From assembly GCA_035516895.1 (NCBI GenBank), contig DATIZY010000180.1, positions 1 to 34,095 of the forward strand: DNA of 34,095 bases. Reading direction: 5' to 3'. The stretch is from Gp7-AA10 sp035516895. GTDB taxonomy: Bacteria; Acidobacteriota; Thermoanaerobaculia; Gp7-AA8. Below are positions 24,673-31,926 of the stretch, one piece after another (position 1 is the stretch's first letter; each line of letters starts with the position of its first letter). Below the pieces are notes generated by a model. The model was not told the origin of the DNA. It did no database searches and was given only the letters and a program-made list of their open reading frames with translations. Both the position numbers and the translations under genes were made by a program.

Positions 24673-26799
24673 ATGGCACTCAACCCGCGCCGCATGTTTC
24701 TCGTCGTGATGCTCGCCCTCGTCGCAATGCCGCTCGTAGCGGCCGATCGCAAGCGCGCATCGACCCCGACGACTCCGGGCCCGAAGAAGTATTCGGCCTC
24801 GCAGAAAGAGTATTACCTCTCTCCGAACGACATCTCGTACGTTCGTCCGGGCCTGACGATCACGGTAAATTCGGTCACCATCGGGGCCGACCGGAAGCCG
24901 GTGGTCGACCTGTCGATTACCGACAACCTCGGCCAGCCGCTCGATCGTCTCGGCAAGACCACGCCGGGCGCGATCTCCATGAGTTGGATCCTCGCCTGGT
25001 ACAACCCGGCGACGCGGCAGTACACGAACTACGTCGTGCGCACGGTCACCGCGGTGCCCACCAGCCCGAACGCCGGCAAGACGGCAACCCAGGCATCCAC
25101 CGACTCGGGCGGCAAGTGGGTCGACCTCGACACCGGCCACGCGACGTACACGTTCGGAACTGTGCTGCCGTCAGGCTTCGATCAGACGAAAACCCACACG
25201 CTTGCGATCTACGCCACGCGCGCAATGGGTGCCGTTCCGGGCATCGACCCGTCACTCGCGAAGAACTACTACGACAACGTGGAGTACGACTTCCGCCCCG
25301 ACGGGCAGAAAGTGACCGACACGTGGGACAAGATCAACGAGGCGGCGAGCTGCAACAACTGCCACGATCCGCTCTCCGCGCACGGCGGTTCACGCCAGGA
25401 CGTCAAGCTCTGCGTCACGTGCCACCAGCCGCAGACGAGCGACCCCACAAGCGGCAACACGGTCGACTTCAAGGTGATGATCCACAAGATCCACGACGGT
25501 CCGAATCTGCCGAGCGTGCTCGCCGGCAACCCGTACCAGATCGTCGGCTATCAGAATGCGGTGTCCGACTTCTCCGGCACGACGTTCCCGCAGGACATCC
25601 GCAATTGCGCGAACTGCCACGAAGGCACCGATCCGAAGAACAAACCGACGCAGGCGCTCGTCTATCTCACGAATCCTTCTCGCGACGCGTGCGGCTCGTG
25701 CCATGACGACATCAACTGGACGACCGGCGCGAACCATCCGGCCGGCGCCCAGGCGAACGATCTCGCATGCGCGACCTGCCACATCCCCGACAGCGGCCAG
25801 GAATGGGACGCGTCGGTCAAAGGCGCGCACCTGCTCCCGCAGGATTCCAAACAGCTCCAGGGAATCAAGGCGACGATCGTCAGCGTAAGCAACTTCAAAG
25901 CCGGCCAGAAGCCGACCGTCGTCTACAAGCTGACGAACAGCGACGGCAGCTTCATCGACGGCAGCAAACTGGCAACCTTCTCGCCGATCTTCGCCGGTCC
26001 GACCTCGAACTACGGGCCGAACTACCGCGACAACGCGGTCAACAAGGCGACGTTTGATGCGACCGCCGGTACGACGACCTACACATTCGCCGAGGCGCTT
26101 CCAGCCAACGCGAGCGGAACGTGGGTCGTCTCCGCCGACATCCGTCGCAACGTCACCCTGAAGCGCGCGGATGGCCAGGCCGACATCGCCTATCAGGAAT
26201 CGACGATCAATCCGATCCAGTACGTCGCGGTCACCGGCACGGTGACTCCGCGCCGCACCGCGGTCACGCTCGCGCAGTGCAACACCTGCCACGACGCGCT
26301 CTCACTGCACGGCGGTCAGAGAAACACGACCGAAGAGTGCGTGATCTGCCACAACCCGACCGCGGACGACAGCAGCATGCGCGGCGCCAGCAACGGCGCA
26401 CCGGAATCGATCTCGTTGCAGCGAATGGTGCACCGCATCCACAGCGGCGACACGCTGACGCAGGACTACACGATCTACGGCTTTGGCAACAGCAAGAACA
26501 CGTTCAACGACGTGACGTTCCCCGGCGACCGCCGCGACTGCGCCAAGTGCCACGCTGGAACCGCGTACACGCTCCCGCTGCAGCCCGGCATCGCCTCGGT
26601 GACCACTCTGCGCGATTACTTCTCGCCGCAGGGTCCGGCCACGGCCGCATGCCTCGGTTGCCACGACAACTCCGACGCAGCCGCGCACGCGTACCTGAAC
26701 ACCGCGTCATTCCCCGGAGCCACTCAGGGCGCCGAGGCGTGTGCAACCTGCCACGGAACCGGAAAAGATTGGGACGTCGCCAAGGTGCACGCTCGATAA
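24673..26799 (+). CDS. OmcA/MtrC-family decahaem c-type cytochrome
   Basis: The 708-residue protein has a signal peptide (RRMFLVVMLALVAMPLVAA) and ten CXXCH motifs in two groups of five: CNNCH, CVTCH, CANCH, CGSCH, CATCH, then CNTCH, CVICH, CAKCH, CLGCH, CATCH. Each group follows a beta-rich domain (about 40-200 and 390-530). This split-barrel/pentahaem twice layout is that of OmcA/MtrC surface cytochromes, which pass electrons to minerals or partner cells. No lipobox Cys follows the signal peptide, unlike Shewanella MtrC, so anchoring must differ. The start at 24673 has AAGGAG upstream. It heads an operon with MtrA-like (28 bases on) and MtrB-like genes. Confidence 0.9.
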   Translation: MALNPRRMFLVVMLALVAMPLVAADRKRASTPTTPGPKKYSASQKEYYLSPNDISYVRPGLTITVNSVTIGADRKPVVDLSITDNLGQPLDRLGKTTPGAISMSWILAWYNPATRQYTNYVVRTVTAVPTSPNAGKTATQASTDSGGKWVDLDTGHATYTFGTVLPSGFDQTKTHTLAIYATRAMGAVPGIDPSLAKNYYDNVEYDFRPDGQKVTDTWDKINEAASCNNCHDPLSAHGGSRQDVKLCVTCHQPQTSDPTSGNTVDFKVMIHKIHDGPNLPSVLAGNPYQIVGYQNAVSDFSGTTFPQDIRNCANCHEGTDPKNKPTQALVYLTNPSRDACGSCHDDINWTTGANHPAGAQANDLACATCHIPDSGQEWDASVKGAHLLPQDSKQLQGIKATIVSVSNFKAGQKPTVVYKLTNSDGSFIDGSKLATFSPIFAGPTSNYGPNYRDNAVNKATFDATAGTTTYTFAEALPANASGTWVVSADIRRNVTLKRADGQADIAYQESTINPIQYVAVTGTVTPRRTAVTLAQCNTCHDALSLHGGQRNTTEECVICHNPTADDSSMRGASNGAPESISLQRMVHRIHSGDTLTQDYTIYGFGNSKNTFNDVTFPGDRRDCAKCHAGTAYTLPLQPGIASVTTLRDYFSPQGPATAACLGCHDNSDAAAHAYLNTASFPGATQGAEACATCHGTGKDWDVAKVHAR

Positions 26800-26827
26800 C
26801 GAAAGCGGGTCTCGATAGGAGACGGCA

Positions 26828-27733
26828 ATGCGAAAACTCCTCCTCCCGCTTCTGATCGCGATCGCTCCAGTGGTCGCCGCCGGCCAGCAAACGCCGGCGG
26901 CGGCCGCTCCCAAAGCGGACGATCAGCCGGCGGCATCCTGCAGCGACTGCCACGCCGACCAGGCGAAAGCGTTCGAGTCGAATCCGCACGCAGCACTGTC
27001 CAAAGCGAAAGGTGCGGTCCCGAATGCAGTCTGCGAGTCGTGTCACGGCAGCGGCACGGCGCACATCGAAGGCGGCGGCGACAAAGAGAAGATCTTCGTC
27101 CCGCGCGGCCGCGCCGGAGCCGACAAAACCTGCCTCACGTGCCATGACAAATCGACCGACCGCATCTCCCGCCACAGCGGCATGCATGCGAATTCGGCGA
27201 CCGTCAACTGCCTCACCTGCCACTCGATTCACGCGTCCGAGCCGAAGAGCGAACACCTGCTCGTCAAAAAAGAGGTCGAGCTCTGCAACACGTGCCACGC
27301 AACGGAGGTCGCCGGCTTCCGCAACAAACCGTACGCCCATCGCCTCGGCACCGGCACGATGACGTGCACGTCCTGCCACGAGCCGCATGGCCGCTTCGGC
27401 AGAGACAGTCTTAAACAGACGGCCGCGGGCGAGATCGCCTGCGTCGGCTGCCACTCCGACAAGCGCGGGCTCTACGTCTATCCGCACGGCGCGAACTCGG
27501 TCGGCGACTGCACGAGCTGCCACGAGACGCACGGAAGCTCGAACCCGATGCAGCTCAAACGGGCGACCGTTGCACAGCTGTGCATCGAGTGCCACTCGCC
27601 GATCGGCGAGGTGGCGACGCTGGCCTCACAGCCGCCGTCGTTCCACAACCTCTCGCTCGCGCGTTATCAGAACTGCACGACCTGCCACATGGCGATCCAC
27701 GGCTCGAACCGCGACCCGCAACTGCTGAAGTGA
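26828..27733 (+). CDS. MtrA/DmsE-family decahaem periplasmic cytochrome
   Basis: The 301-residue precursor has a signal peptide (RKLLLPLLIAIAPVVAAG) and ten CXXCH motifs: CSDCH, CESCH, CLTCH, CLTCH, CNTCH, CTSCH, CVGCH, CTSCH, CIECH, CTTCH. Spacing and the closing NLSLARYQNCTTCHMAIHGSNRDP are typical of MtrA/DmsE/PioA proteins, which lie inside the outer-membrane barrel and wire the periplasm to the surface. It probably takes electrons from the small cytochromes at 17529/17963 or directly from the CbcL/ImcH-like proteins. GATAGGAGAC gives the ribosome binding site. It stands between the MtrC-like and MtrB-like genes, as in the known conduit operons, though the order C-A-B here should be noted. 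Confidence 0.92.
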   Translation: MRKLLLPLLIAIAPVVAAGQQTPAAAAPKADDQPAASCSDCHADQAKAFESNPHAALSKAKGAVPNAVCESCHGSGTAHIEGGGDKEKIFVPRGRAGADKTCLTCHDKSTDRISRHSGMHANSATVNCLTCHSIHASEPKSEHLLVKKEVELCNTCHATEVAGFRNKPYAHRLGTGTMTCTSCHEPHGRFGRDSLKQTAAGEIACVGCHSDKRGLYVYPHGANSVGDCTSCHETHGSSNPMQLKRATVAQLCIECHSPIGEVATLASQPPSFHNLSLARYQNCTTCHMAIHGSNRDPQLLK

Positions 27734-27743
27734 GGAGATGAAC

Positions 27744-29648
27744 ATGCGCCGAATCCTGATCACGATCCCGCTGCTCCTCCTCGCTGCCGCAGCGCAGGCG
27801 GAATTCATCCCCTTCTCGGCGGAGATCGGCTATCGCTGGACCAGCGTCAACGGCAACGACCTTCTGTATCGCACGCAAATCAACGAGCGCAGCGGACTTC
27901 TGCTGCGGACCTTCAGCCTCACGACTCCCGAGCTCCGCATCGACGGAACCGATTTAGGCAACGGACCGGCCAGCGCGCTGCGCATCGAAACGACGAACAG
28001 CAACCTCTATCGTCTGCGCATCGGCTATCGCACGATGGATGCGTTCAGCGCGCTGCCGAATTTCGCGAATCCCCTGCTCGACCAGGGCGTGGTCGTCGGA
28101 CAGCACACGTTCGATCGCTCGCGCACCATGGTCGACGCCGACCTGCAGTTCCTGCCGACCGGCAGGATCTCGCCGTTCATCGGCTACTCGTACAACGGCA
28201 ACAGCGGGCCGGGAACGACGACGTACTTCGTCGGGCAGAACGAATTCCAGATGCTGCAGTCGCTCAACGAGCGCAACAATGAATTCCGCGCCGGCGCGAC
28301 CTTCAACTTCTCGTCGGTCTACGGCGAGGTGACGCAGGGCTGGCGGCGTTACCGCGGCACCGAAGATCTGACCCTCGCTCCGGCCGCCGGCAGCGGCAAC
28401 AATCTCACTCCGATCCTCGGCGTGCCGGTGACGGCCGATCAGATCACCAGCTCGAACACGAGCACGGTCAACACTCCTTTCACGAATGTCTACGTCGCCG
28501 GAAAGCCGTGGCAGCGCGTGAAGCTGATCGGCAACTACTCGCGATTCAGCGCGACCTCCGATCCGAACGGACTGGAAGACCTCACCGGCACGTTCGTGTC
28601 CTTCCCGCTGCTCCGCGATTTCTCCGGACTCAATGAAACCGTCGACGGCCGCGCGAAGAACACCACGTGGCGCGGCGGCGCGCGCGCGGAGGTCTCGATC
28701 TCCGACGGCGTCGATTTCGTCGGCGGCTGGCAGCGCGATCACCGCGAGCTCGACGGCACGGCCCTCATCAACGACATCTATCTCTCGACGGTCACGTTCA
28801 ACGGACTCGACAAGCAGGACGTGCAAACGGTGCTCAATTCGTCGAACGCGCTCTCACGCGATGAAGACACATGGAGCGCGGGCGTTCAGGCGCGCGCCTT
28901 CGGGCCCCTCGCCGTGCGCGCCGAATACCGGCAGACGAGTCAGAGCATCGACCTCTCGCCCGACATCTCCGAGATCGTGGTTCCGGGCAACAGCCAGGGC
29001 GGCGTGTTCGATCGCCGCGTGAGAACGTTCGACACCGGCGCCACATTCGCGCGGAACGGCTTCACGGTCGGCGCATCGTGGCAGGGCGACCGCGCGAACG
29101 TCCCCGTGTTTCGCACCGACTTCATCGATCGCGACCGCTATCGCGGCCGCGCCGCATGGACGTCGAAGAAGCAGCTCGTGTCGATCGGCATCGCGGCCGA
29201 GCAGACCGGCCAGAGCAACCATCTGTCGGACATCGGCTTCGACAGCCTGCTGCGGCAGTACATCGGCGACATCGAGATCGCACCGGTCTCGATCCTTCGC
29301 CTGCGCGGCTCGCTGTCGCGGTATCGCGCGAACACGTCGATCCTCACCCGGCAGCCGCAGGACTTCTCGACGCTCGACACATTCCACAAAGAGAACGGCC
29401 TGTCGCGCGAGGGCGGCTTCGCGCTGCTGCTGAAAAAAGTCTCGTTCGATGCCGATCTCACCCGCTTCACGAACGAGGGCAGCATTCCCTTCACGCTGAA
29501 CCGCTACCGCGTGCGCACGACGTTCGACGTCAAAGCGCACACCGGCCTCGCGTTCGAATGGTCGAAGGACAAGTACAACCAGGCGGACACGCTCGACGGC
29601 GCATTCAGCGCCGATCGGTACGGCGTGTTCGTTCGCTGGAACCCCTGA
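27744..29648 (+). CDS. MtrB/PioB-family outer-membrane beta-barrel
   Basis: The 634-residue protein has a signal peptide (RRILITIPLLLLAAAAQA) and then continuous alternating amphipathic strands. Aromatic girdle residues and a C-terminal strand ending FVRWNP are consistent with a large beta-barrel (MtrB has 26 strands). EFIPFSAEIGYRW at the mature N-terminus and the operon position next to MtrA/MtrC-like cytochromes support MtrB/PioB identity. The Shewanella CXXC pair is absent. It should sheath the decahaem MtrA-like protein. ATG 27744 is preferred over 27738 because GGAG directly abuts the latter, while it lies 6 bases from the former. A strong terminator follows. Confidence 0.88.
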   Translation: MRRILITIPLLLLAAAAQAEFIPFSAEIGYRWTSVNGNDLLYRTQINERSGLLLRTFSLTTPELRIDGTDLGNGPASALRIETTNSNLYRLRIGYRTMDAFSALPNFANPLLDQGVVVGQHTFDRSRTMVDADLQFLPTGRISPFIGYSYNGNSGPGTTTYFVGQNEFQMLQSLNERNNEFRAGATFNFSSVYGEVTQGWRRYRGTEDLTLAPAAGSGNNLTPILGVPVTADQITSSNTSTVNTPFTNVYVAGKPWQRVKLIGNYSRFSATSDPNGLEDLTGTFVSFPLLRDFSGLNETVDGRAKNTTWRGGARAEVSISDGVDFVGGWQRDHRELDGTALINDIYLSTVTFNGLDKQDVQTVLNSSNALSRDEDTWSAGVQARAFGPLAVRAEYRQTSQSIDLSPDISEIVVPGNSQGGVFDRRVRTFDTGATFARNGFTVGASWQGDRANVPVFRTDFIDRDRYRGRAAWTSKKQLVSIGIAAEQTGQSNHLSDIGFDSLLRQYIGDIEIAPVSILRLRGSLSRYRANTSILTRQPQDFSTLDTFHKENGLSREGGFALLLKKVSFDADLTRFTNEGSIPFTLNRYRVRTTFDVKAHTGLAFEWSKDKYNQADTLDGAFSADRYGVFVRWNP

Positions 29649-29671
29649 TCTCGCCAGCGGCGAGCGGCGAG

Positions 29672-29707
29672 CGGCGAGCGGGATGTTCCGCTCGCCGTTT
29701 TCTTTTT
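29672..29707 (+). terminator. Rho-independent terminator of the mtr-like operon
   Basis: A perfect 10-bp stem (CGGCGAGCGG/CCGCTCGCCG) with a 6-base loop is followed by TTTTCTTTTT, 23 bases after the barrel stop. The left arm is part of a CGGCGAG heptamer repeat (from about 29656), so the terminator seems to have been built from that repeat. Confidence 0.85.
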
Positions 29708-29716
29708 CCACTCGCG

Positions 29717-29815
29717 CCGAGATTCAACATTTCAGATTTCAAAATGAAAATGAAGAATGCTGAGAACCACGCCATTTTCCTTTTCAATTTTTCATTTGAA
29801 ATTTGAAATTCGGCT
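29717..29815. repeat. AT-rich heptad inverted-repeat element, copy 1
   Basis: This AT-rich block in GC-rich DNA has a left arm of ATTTCAG/ATTTCAA/AATGAAA units and a right arm of TTTTCAA/TTTTTCA/TTTGAAA units. They are largely complementary around a short GC-containing centre, and units recur every 7 bases. The intervening 29816-29867 is ordinary GC-rich sequence without a gene. Confidence 0.75.
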
Positions 29816-29867
29816 CGTGGCCGACGCAAGGATGCCTCCGATCGCCGTTCCCTTTCCCACTCACGGC

Positions 29868-29962
29868 GAAATTCAAAATTTCAAATTTCAAATTGAAAAT
29901 GAAAAATGAACAACCCACCCATTTTTCATTTTCAATTTTTCATTTGAAATTTGAAATTTCGC
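29868..29962. repeat. AT-rich heptad inverted-repeat element, copy 2
   Basis: The left arm is TTTCAAA TTTCAAA TTGAAAA TGAAAAA and the right arm is TTTTTCA TTTTCAA TTTTTCA TTTGAAA TTTGAAA. They fold into a near-perfect hairpin of about 40 bp around the CAACCCACCCA region. It is framed by GGCGAAATT/AATTTCGCC. It ends 4 bases before the PilZ gene stop and may serve as its terminator. Confidence 0.85.
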
Positions 29963-29965
29963 CTC

Positions 29966-30631
29966 CTACGGGATGTATCTCCGCGTCGGCACGCCCTCCG
30001 ATTTGTTGATCGAGAGCTCCGCGAGAATGCGCGTCAGGCGCCGGCCTTCGTCGTCGGTCTTCTCGTACGTCTGACACAGCATCTGCAGATACCGCGGCGG
30101 AACCTCGGCCGACACCGTGAAGCCGTTGATCGGCTGTTCGGGCCGCGTCGTCTCGGAGATCTGCCAGTCGCCGTTGAGCATCTGGCACCGTCGATAGCGT
30201 CCGGTTTTTCCTTCGATGTGCACGTACGGTCCGACGGGCGGCAAGCCGTTCCAGTTCGCGCGCTGCTCCTCGATCGCTTTGAGGACGAACGTGGCGATGA
30301 GGTGATGCATGACGCGATCGGAGTCGCCGACGCTCTCGGTAATCCTCGCGCCGATCTCGTACGTGCTCTTCGCCCCCTGCTTCGCGCCGAAAACCTGGAT
30401 CACGCAGCGCGTGATCACGCACCTCAGCTGGATCGTCTCGCCTTCCCATTCGATGCGCAGCTCGTGCGTCGACGCCGGCTGCACGCGCGTCGTGCCGAGC
30501 AGGCGCGCGCCGCCGATGGCGAGATCGAGCAGCGCGACCGGCTGGCCGCTCAGGCGCCCGGGAATCGGATGTTCGAAGTGTACGCGCTCGAATTCACGCT
30601 TGACTTCGTGAAATTCGTGGCGATGACCCAC
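29966..30631 (-). CDS. PilZ-domain protein
   Basis: The 221-residue protein has an N-terminal PilZ domain. REFER (about residues 12-16) gives the RxxxR c-di-GMP-binding motif and DLAIGGARLL (about 36-45) gives the (D/N)x(S/A)xxG strand motif, so it probably binds c-di-GMP. The rest, about 100-221, is a domain of unknown type with a helical end (RYLQMLCQTYEKTDDEGRRLTRILAEL). It is soluble. The start is a GTG at 30631, there being no earlier ATG, so the exact N-terminus is uncertain. The GGDEF cyclase at 12190 shows that c-di-GMP signalling exists here. It runs 24 bases after, and on the same strand as, the beta-lactamase-fold gene. Confidence 0.75.
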   Translation of the reverse strand: MGHRHEFHEVKREFERVHFEHPIPGRLSGQPVALLDLAIGGARLLGTTRVQPASTHELRIEWEGETIQLRCVITRCVIQVFGAKQGAKSTYEIGARITESVGDSDRVMHHLIATFVLKAIEEQRANWNGLPPVGPYVHIEGKTGRYRRCQMLNGDWQISETTRPEQPINGFTVSAEVPPRYLQMLCQTYEKTDDEGRRLTRILAELSINKSEGVPTRRYIP

Positions 30632-30655
30632 GAAAAAAGTATACCGGTCCGAGGC

Positions 30656-31585
30656 CTACGGAGGTGTGATCGGGGACAACTCGGTCAGGATGCTCTTCGC
30701 GATCGCCGGGATCAGCGTCTTGTCGTCGGCTGCCCCTCGAGTCATGACGACGAGGATCAGCTTGCGCCCGGACGACAGCTCGATGTAAGCGGCGTCGTGC
30801 CGCACATCATTTGTCCAGCCCGCCTTCGACCATTCCTTCGAACCCGGCGGCAGCGACTCGCCGATGAACTCTTTGACCTGATTTTCATCGGCACGCAGCG
30901 GATCGAGCGGCCGCGCGAGCAGCGCCATCATTGCATCGCTCGCCTGCGGTGACACCGCCTGCCGCCTCACGATCCACAGCAGCAGCGAGGCGAACGAGTT
31001 CGCCGTCGCTCGATTGCGGTTCGGCAAACCGGCGCCGCCGAGGACCTGCACGTCGCGGCCGTACGGGCCGAAGCTCCATGGTTTCGACATCGCGCTGATG
31101 TCATAGCCGAGAGAGTGGAAGTATTCGTTGGCGACGCGGCGCTTCGCGATGAAGCGGTCGAGCGCGCGGCCCTCGAGCTCCGGCCCGCTGCACGTGTCGG
31201 TGATCGTGTCGACGATGAACGCGGTCGCGTCGTTGTCGGAGATTTCGATCATCTGCTGCAGCGCGCGCGGCACGTCGGGGTCGTTCTGCTTGTTCTGGTG
31301 AAACGTCTCCACCATGAAGAAGAGCTTGATCACCGACGCCGGATAGAACGGCGCGTCGCCGTGGTAGTCGGCGCGCGACATCACGTCGGACTTCGTGACG
31401 TCGATGATGCTCATGGCAAGATTGTCGGCCGTGAGCTTCGGGTATGCCTTGAGCGTCGCGTCGGCCGTGCGGCGAAGCGCGGCGTCGAGCGACGGATCGC
31501 TGGGCAGCTGGAGGAATTCGCGGAAGTTGGCGAACGCCGGCGCGGCGAGGAGGAGTGTGAGGCCAAGGACGAAGCGAATGCGCAT
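30656..31585 (-). CDS. Exported class A beta-lactamase-fold serine hydrolase
   Basis: The 309-residue precursor has a signal peptide (RIRFVLGLTLLLAAPAFA). It carries the three active-site boxes of the class A beta-lactamase/PBP fold: SxxK as Ser84-Val-Ile-Lys87 in PASVIKLFFM, SDN at 116-118 in IEISDNDAT, and KAG in WSKAGWTNDVRHDAAYIE in the place of KTG. It may be a beta-lactamase or a peptidoglycan-active or esterase-like relative. The omega-loop Glu166 motif is not clearly identified, so resistance activity cannot be claimed. It acts in the periplasm. The ATG follows directly after the degenerate region 31602-31792 and shares strand with transketolase. Confidence 0.8.
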   Translation of the reverse strand: MRIRFVLGLTLLLAAPAFANFREFLQLPSDPSLDAALRRTADATLKAYPKLTADNLAMSIIDVTKSDVMSRADYHGDAPFYPASVIKLFFMVETFHQNKQNDPDVPRALQQMIEISDNDATAFIVDTITDTCSGPELEGRALDRFIAKRRVANEYFHSLGYDISAMSKPWSFGPYGRDVQVLGGAGLPNRNRATANSFASLLLWIVRRQAVSPQASDAMMALLARPLDPLRADENQVKEFIGESLPPGSKEWSKAGWTNDVRHDAAYIELSSGRKLILVVMTRGAADDKTLIPAIAKSILTELSPITPP

Positions 31586-31601
31586 CCGCGCATTCTAACG
31601 A

Positions 31602-31792
31602 TCAAAGCTCGAACGGCTCGTGCCACTTCGGCACATCGCGGTTGGGCGGGTGGTTCTCGTTCAGCGCGTTCACAGCTTTGATGGACTCGTCCCGGGTGAG
31701 AGCGGCGGATTCTCGATGAGATCGCGCAGCCAGAGACGCTCTTCAGCTGTCGGGTCGGGAAAATCGGGCAGCTCTCTATCGGTTGAGCTCAT
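31602..31792 (-). pseudogene. Frameshifted small gene (about 62 residues if repaired)
   Basis: From ATG 31792 the frame encodes MSSTDRELPDFPDPTAEER and on to RDLIENPPL, then runs off into a stop at 31670. The +1-shifted frame continues naturally as TRDESIKAVNALNENHPPN and ends WHEPFEL at 31602. One extra or missing base near 31697 explains the break. The family is not recognised. Its ATG overlaps the end of the nucleotidyltransferase remnant, as in a toxin-antitoxin-like or MNT/HEPN-like pair. Confidence 0.45.
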
Positions 31793-31925
31793 CGAAGAGT
31801 TCGAATTGCGTCAGCCGCGAGCGCCCCAGCGCCTGCATCGCGAATCCTCCGGCGAGGGCGAATCGGATTTTCTCCCGCTCGAAAAACCGTGTCAGGTCAC
31901 GGAGCAGCGCGCCGTAGTCAGGCAA
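31776..31925 (-). pseudogene. Truncated nucleotidyltransferase-like remnant
   Basis: A frame of about 49 residues reads LPDYGALLRDLTRFFEREK then FALAGGFAMQALGRSRLTQ. The AGGFAMQALG piece resembles the start of MNT/AbiEii-type nucleotidyltransferase domains (GG motif). The catalytic Asp pair that should follow is missing, since the frame ends FELFDELNR. It begins inside or right at the end of the transketolase gene without a good start codon. Confidence 0.4.
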
Positions 31926-31926
31926 T

